Part shown: piece by piece, positions 50,477-52,872 of the stretch
Numbering within the stretch: the stretch's first letter is position 1
Layout of the letters: every line of letters begins with the position of its first letter
Source: Mycobacterium asiaticum
GTDB lineage: Bacteria > Actinomycetota > Actinomycetes > Mycobacteriales > Mycobacteriaceae
Length of the DNA stretch: 52,872 nucleotides
Assembly: GCF_001668675.1 (NCBI RefSeq)
Contig: NZ_LZKQ01000337.1
Location: forward strand, 1-52,872
Reading direction: 5' to 3'
Position numbers and translations under genes: made by a program
The notes under the pieces: generated by a model
What the model was told of the DNA's origin: nothing
The model's database searches: none
The model's input: the letters and a program-made list of their open reading frames with translations, nothing else

Positions 50477-50569
50477 CCCCGTCCCAGTGACAAGCCGCCG
50501 TCGCCACTGGACCGGGGTAGCCGCGCGCCGCTAGCCTTCGGCTATGAGGCACTTAGTGGCCTTCCGCTG

Positions 50570-51526
50570 ATGTTCGACAAGCCGACGGGCCGCGTGGTCG
50601 CGGTGCTCGTCTTGTTGATCGTGGCCGCTGCCGCCCTGCGTGGGTACCTACCGCCGCAGCACGACGCACGGCTCGCCGACGACGGCGGGAATCGCGCTCC
50701 GCTGATGTTTCTCGTCGCGGCAATCGCCGCAACCGTGGGACTGCTGGCGTTCTCGCTCATCGCCCGCTTCCGCGACCCGCGCGCGGTGGCACCGAGCACG
50801 GGCAACCTCTCGGAAATGCTGGGCCGCGGGAGCGGCGAACGGCCGAGTTGGCGCGTCGTGCTGATCGCGCTCGGAGTGATCGTGGCCTGGCTGGTGATTG
50901 CGCTGCTTTTGTCGCGCCTGTGGGCCCCGCCTGAAATCAATCTGGATGCACCGCAACAGAGTTCGGCGCCAGCCCCACCGTCGGTACCCCGCGACGGGCC
51001 ACCACCGAAACAGCCGTCCCACCGCAACGACAATGGGGACACCTTGGGTGCCCTCCTGGCGTTCGTACCGGTCCTGCTGATGCTGTTCGCCGGCGGCGTC
51101 ATTGCTTCGCGCCGACGACGGCAACCGGCGGCGCCCGCGCCCCCGGCGCTCAATCGTAAAGACTCCCCGGCGCCGGAGGCCGCTTCCGAATCACTCGTGC
51201 GCGCAGCCGAAGTCGGCTTGGCCGAAATGGCCGACCTGAGCCGCCAGCCGCGCGAGGCGATCATCGCCTGCTATGCGGCGATGGAGCGCGAGCTGGCCAA
51301 CGTCCCCGGGGCCGTCCCGCAGGAAGCCGACACCCCCACCGAAGTACTGGCCCGGGCAGTGGCACATCGTGCGCTCCGCGCCGACACCGCCGTCGAGTTG
51401 GTGAACCTGTTCGAGGAAGCCCGGTTCAGTCCGCATGTGATGAACGAAGGGCACCGGGAAACAGCCGTACGCGTGCTGGAGCTGGTACTCGACGAGATCG
51501 CGCCCCGCTCGAGTGAGGCGGTATGA
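50570..51526 (+). CDS. Membrane protein with DUF4129-like C-terminus (Rv3166c-like)
   Basis: A protein of 318 residues, close to the 319 of Rv3166c. Membrane segments at about 8-28, 42-62, 90-112 and 155-175, with a Pro-rich stretch between the last two. The C-terminal soluble part (PREAIIACYAAMERELANVP; TPTEVLARAV; VNLFEEARFS) is the DUF4129 pattern often found next to MoxR ATPases and transglutaminase-like proteins. The start ATG at 50570 is chosen by family length; no good ribosome site is seen, and the open frame extends upstream. The stop overlaps the next start (ATGA). Confidence 0.85.
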   Translation: MFDKPTGRVVAVLVLLIVAAAALRGYLPPQHDARLADDGGNRAPLMFLVAAIAATVGLLAFSLIARFRDPRAVAPSTGNLSEMLGRGSGERPSWRVVLIALGVIVAWLVIALLLSRLWAPPEINLDAPQQSSAPAPPSVPRDGPPPKQPSHRNDNGDTLGALLAFVPVLLMLFAGGVIASRRRRQPAAPAPPALNRKDSPAPEAASESLVRAAEVGLAEMADLSRQPREAIIACYAAMERELANVPGAVPQEADTPTEVLARAVAHRALRADTAVELVNLFEEARFSPHVMNEGHRETAVRVLELVLDEIAPRSSEAV

Positions 51527-52005
51527 AAAGGCTGCTGGCCCTGGGCATTCTGCTGATCATCGGAACGGAGCTGCTGTTGCTGGTGGCGCAGGATCGCCGG
51601 TTTGTGCTGCTTGCCGCCGGCGTGGGTCTGACGTTGGTGCTGCTCAACATCCGCCGCGCCCTGGGCCACCCGAACGAGCCGGCGGCCGAACCGGAGTCCG
51701 ACGATCTCGCCGACTCGTTGCGCCGCTGGTTGGCCAGTACCGAGACGACGATCCGGTGGTCGGATTCCACGCGCGCGGACTGGGACCGTCATCTGCGCCC
51801 GATGTTGGCGCGACGCTTCGAACTCACGACGGGCCAACGGCAGGCGAAAGATCCGGCCGCATTCCGCGCCACCGGGGAAATGCTGTTCGGGCCCGAACTT
51901 TGGGAATGGGTAAACCCGAATAACGTGGGGTATGCGGCTGCCGACCAGCCGGGGCCCGGTCGGGCGGCGCTCGAGGAGATTCTGCGAAGGTTGGAGCAGG
52001 TATGA
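51523..52005 (+). CDS. Conserved membrane-anchored protein (Rv3165c-like)
   Basis: A protein of 160 residues. Two hydrophobic segments lie at about 3-20 and 27-43, followed by a soluble domain (LADSLRRWLASTETTIRWSD; ADWDRHLRPMLARRFEL). The function is unknown, but it is a constant member of the MoxR3 operon. Both ends overlap the neighbours by four bases (ATGA), so the three genes are translated together. Confidence 0.88.
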   Translation: MKRLLALGILLIIGTELLLLVAQDRRFVLLAAGVGLTLVLLNIRRALGHPNEPAAEPESDDLADSLRRWLASTETTIRWSDSTRADWDRHLRPMLARRFELTTGQRQAKDPAAFRATGEMLFGPELWEWVNPNNVGYAAADQPGPGRAALEEILRRLEQV

Positions 52006-52872
52006 CAACGCCGGCCGCTAGGTCAGTTGAAGAAACCACCGCCCAGTGCGAGGCGGTGCTCGACGAAATCGAACGCGTCGTCGTCGGCAAGCGCGCGGCC
52101 CTCACGTTGATCCTCACCGCAGTCCTGGCCCGTGGCCACGTGCTGATCGAGGATCTGCCCGGACTCGGCAAGACCCTGATCGCGCGCTCCTTCGCAGCCG
52201 CATTGGGACTGGAATTCACCCGGGTGCAATTCACCCCGGATCTGCTGCCGGCCGACCTGTTGGGCTCGACCATTTACGACATGCAGTCGGGGCGCTTCGA
52301 GTTCCGGCGCGGGCCGATCTTCACCAACCTGCTGCTCGCCGACGAGATCAACCGGACACCGCCCAAAACTCAGGCGGCCCTGCTGGAGGCGATGGCCGAG
52401 GGACAGGTCAGCATCGATGGCCAAACCCACAAACTGCCAACGCCATTCATCGTGTTGGCCACTGACAACCCCATCGAATACGAAGGCACGTATCCGTTGC
52501 CGGAGGCGCAACTCGACCGGTTCTCGATCCGGCTGGAGCTGCGCTACCTGTCCGAGGAAGACGAGACCGCGATGTTACGGCGCCGCCTGGAACGCGGATC
52601 GGCGGAACCAACCGTCAACCAGGTCGTCGATGCGCACGACCTGCTGGCGATGCGGGAATCCGTCGAGCAGGTATCGGTGCATGAAGACGTCCTGCACTAT
52701 GTCGTTTCGCTGGCCACCGCGACGCGGCACCATCCCCAGGTCGCCGTCGGCGCCAGCCCACGAGCCGAGCTCGATCTGGTTCAGCTCGCCCGTGCCCGCG
52801 CCCTGGATCTTGCGGACCCACATCTCCGGTCGCAGCGTGATCCGGTGCGCGACCGCAGGGGTGGCGAGCGCC
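52002..52872 (+). CDS. moxR3: MoxR-family AAA+ ATPase MoxR3, 5' part
   Basis: The frame is open from ATG 52002 to the window end (290 codons); the stop is outside. Walker A is IEDLPGLGKTLIAR, Walker B NLLLADEINRTPPKTQAALL, sensor 1 PFIVLATDNPIEYEGTYPLP, and PEAQLDRFSIRLEL follows. This is the MoxR pattern, an ATPase thought to act as a chaperone for folding or activating partner complexes, usually with the VWA and DUF58 proteins expected just downstream. The ATG overlaps the previous stop. Confidence 0.93.
   Translation, partial: MTTPAARSVEETTAQCEAVLDEIERVVVGKRAALTLILTAVLARGHVLIEDLPGLGKTLIARSFAAALGLEFTRVQFTPDLLPADLLGSTIYDMQSGRFEFRRGPIFTNLLLADEINRTPPKTQAALLEAMAEGQVSIDGQTHKLPTPFIVLATDNPIEYEGTYPLPEAQLDRFSIRLELRYLSEEDETAMLRRRLERGSAEPTVNQVVDAHDLLAMRESVEQVSVHEDVLHYVVSLATATRHHPQVAVGASPRAELDLVQLARARALDLADPHLRSQRDPVRDRRGGER

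Overview
The window is chromosomal DNA from a slow-growing Mycobacterium close to, but not the same as, the M. tuberculosis complex. The support is high GC with GC-rich third codon positions, two PE_PGRS genes (a 3' end at 1-39 and a complete one at 21296-22954), F420-type and SAM-methyltransferase families typical of mycobacteria, leaderless promoters, and blocks of genes whose products I recognise from M. tuberculosis. The order runs opposite to the M. tuberculosis numbering: Rv3195/Rv3194c/Rv3193c-like genes at 51-5613, Rv3171c/Rv3170/Rv3169/Rv3168/Rv3167c-like genes at 41945-48346, and Rv3166c/Rv3165c/Rv3164c (moxR3)-like genes at 50570-52872. The roughly 36 kb between the first two blocks (5.6-41.9 kb) is accessory relative to that backbone as I remember it.

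Layout. 1-5613: PE_PGRS tail, zincin-like hydrolase, PDZ/Lon-type Ser-Lys protease, UPF0182 membrane protein. 5605-8794: decayed GlxA-type regulator, GMC oxidoreductase, cupin, TetR. 8814-11278: intact GlxA-type regulator divergent from an HD-domain hydratase-like gene and a nitroreductase, with a perfect inverted repeat between them. 11297-13448: aldehyde dehydrogenase and an alpha/beta hydrolase interrupted in a G8 tract. 13540-19614: AraC regulator, FAD oxidoreductase, methyltransferase, hydroxylaminobenzene-mutase-like membrane protein, UbiX-like and UbiD-like proteins, most with overlapping or close junctions, suggesting an aromatic or nitroaromatic conversion pathway. 19611-22954: RtcB RNA ligase, initiator tRNA, terminator, PE_PGRS. 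22955-24389: poorly coding stretch with one small membrane protein.

24390-35084: hydrolase, a SigF-family sigma factor, a berberine-bridge-type oxidase, DUF1345 membrane protein, SnoaL-like protein, MFS transporter, then a 1371-residue fusion of histidine kinase, receiver, PAS, PP2C phosphatase and RsbW-like ATPase, directly followed by an STAS anti-anti-sigma protein. SigF-like promoter motifs (GTTT or GGTT, 16 bases, GGGTAA) lie before both the sigma gene and the fusion gene. This is the strongest candidate for a self-contained, little-described signalling system in the window.

35115-41809: bicupin dioxygenase-like gene divergent from a GntR regulator, with three ATCTA motifs at 11-base spacing in the bicupin promoter; acetoacetate-decarboxylase-like protein; K+/H+ antiporter divergent from a TrkA/Ceo-like NAD-binding protein; SnoaL-like protein; Tat-lipoprotein amine oxidase. 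41945-52872: the hpx/aofH/Rv3168-3169 block with an F420-type LLM oxidoreductase carrying a 57-base duplication at its end, then TetR-SDR, a 13E12-type HNH protein, and the start of the MoxR3 operon, which runs off the window.

Functions are read from motifs and remembered family sequences; no database search was run. Rv numbers are from memory and indicate resemblance, not computed orthology.
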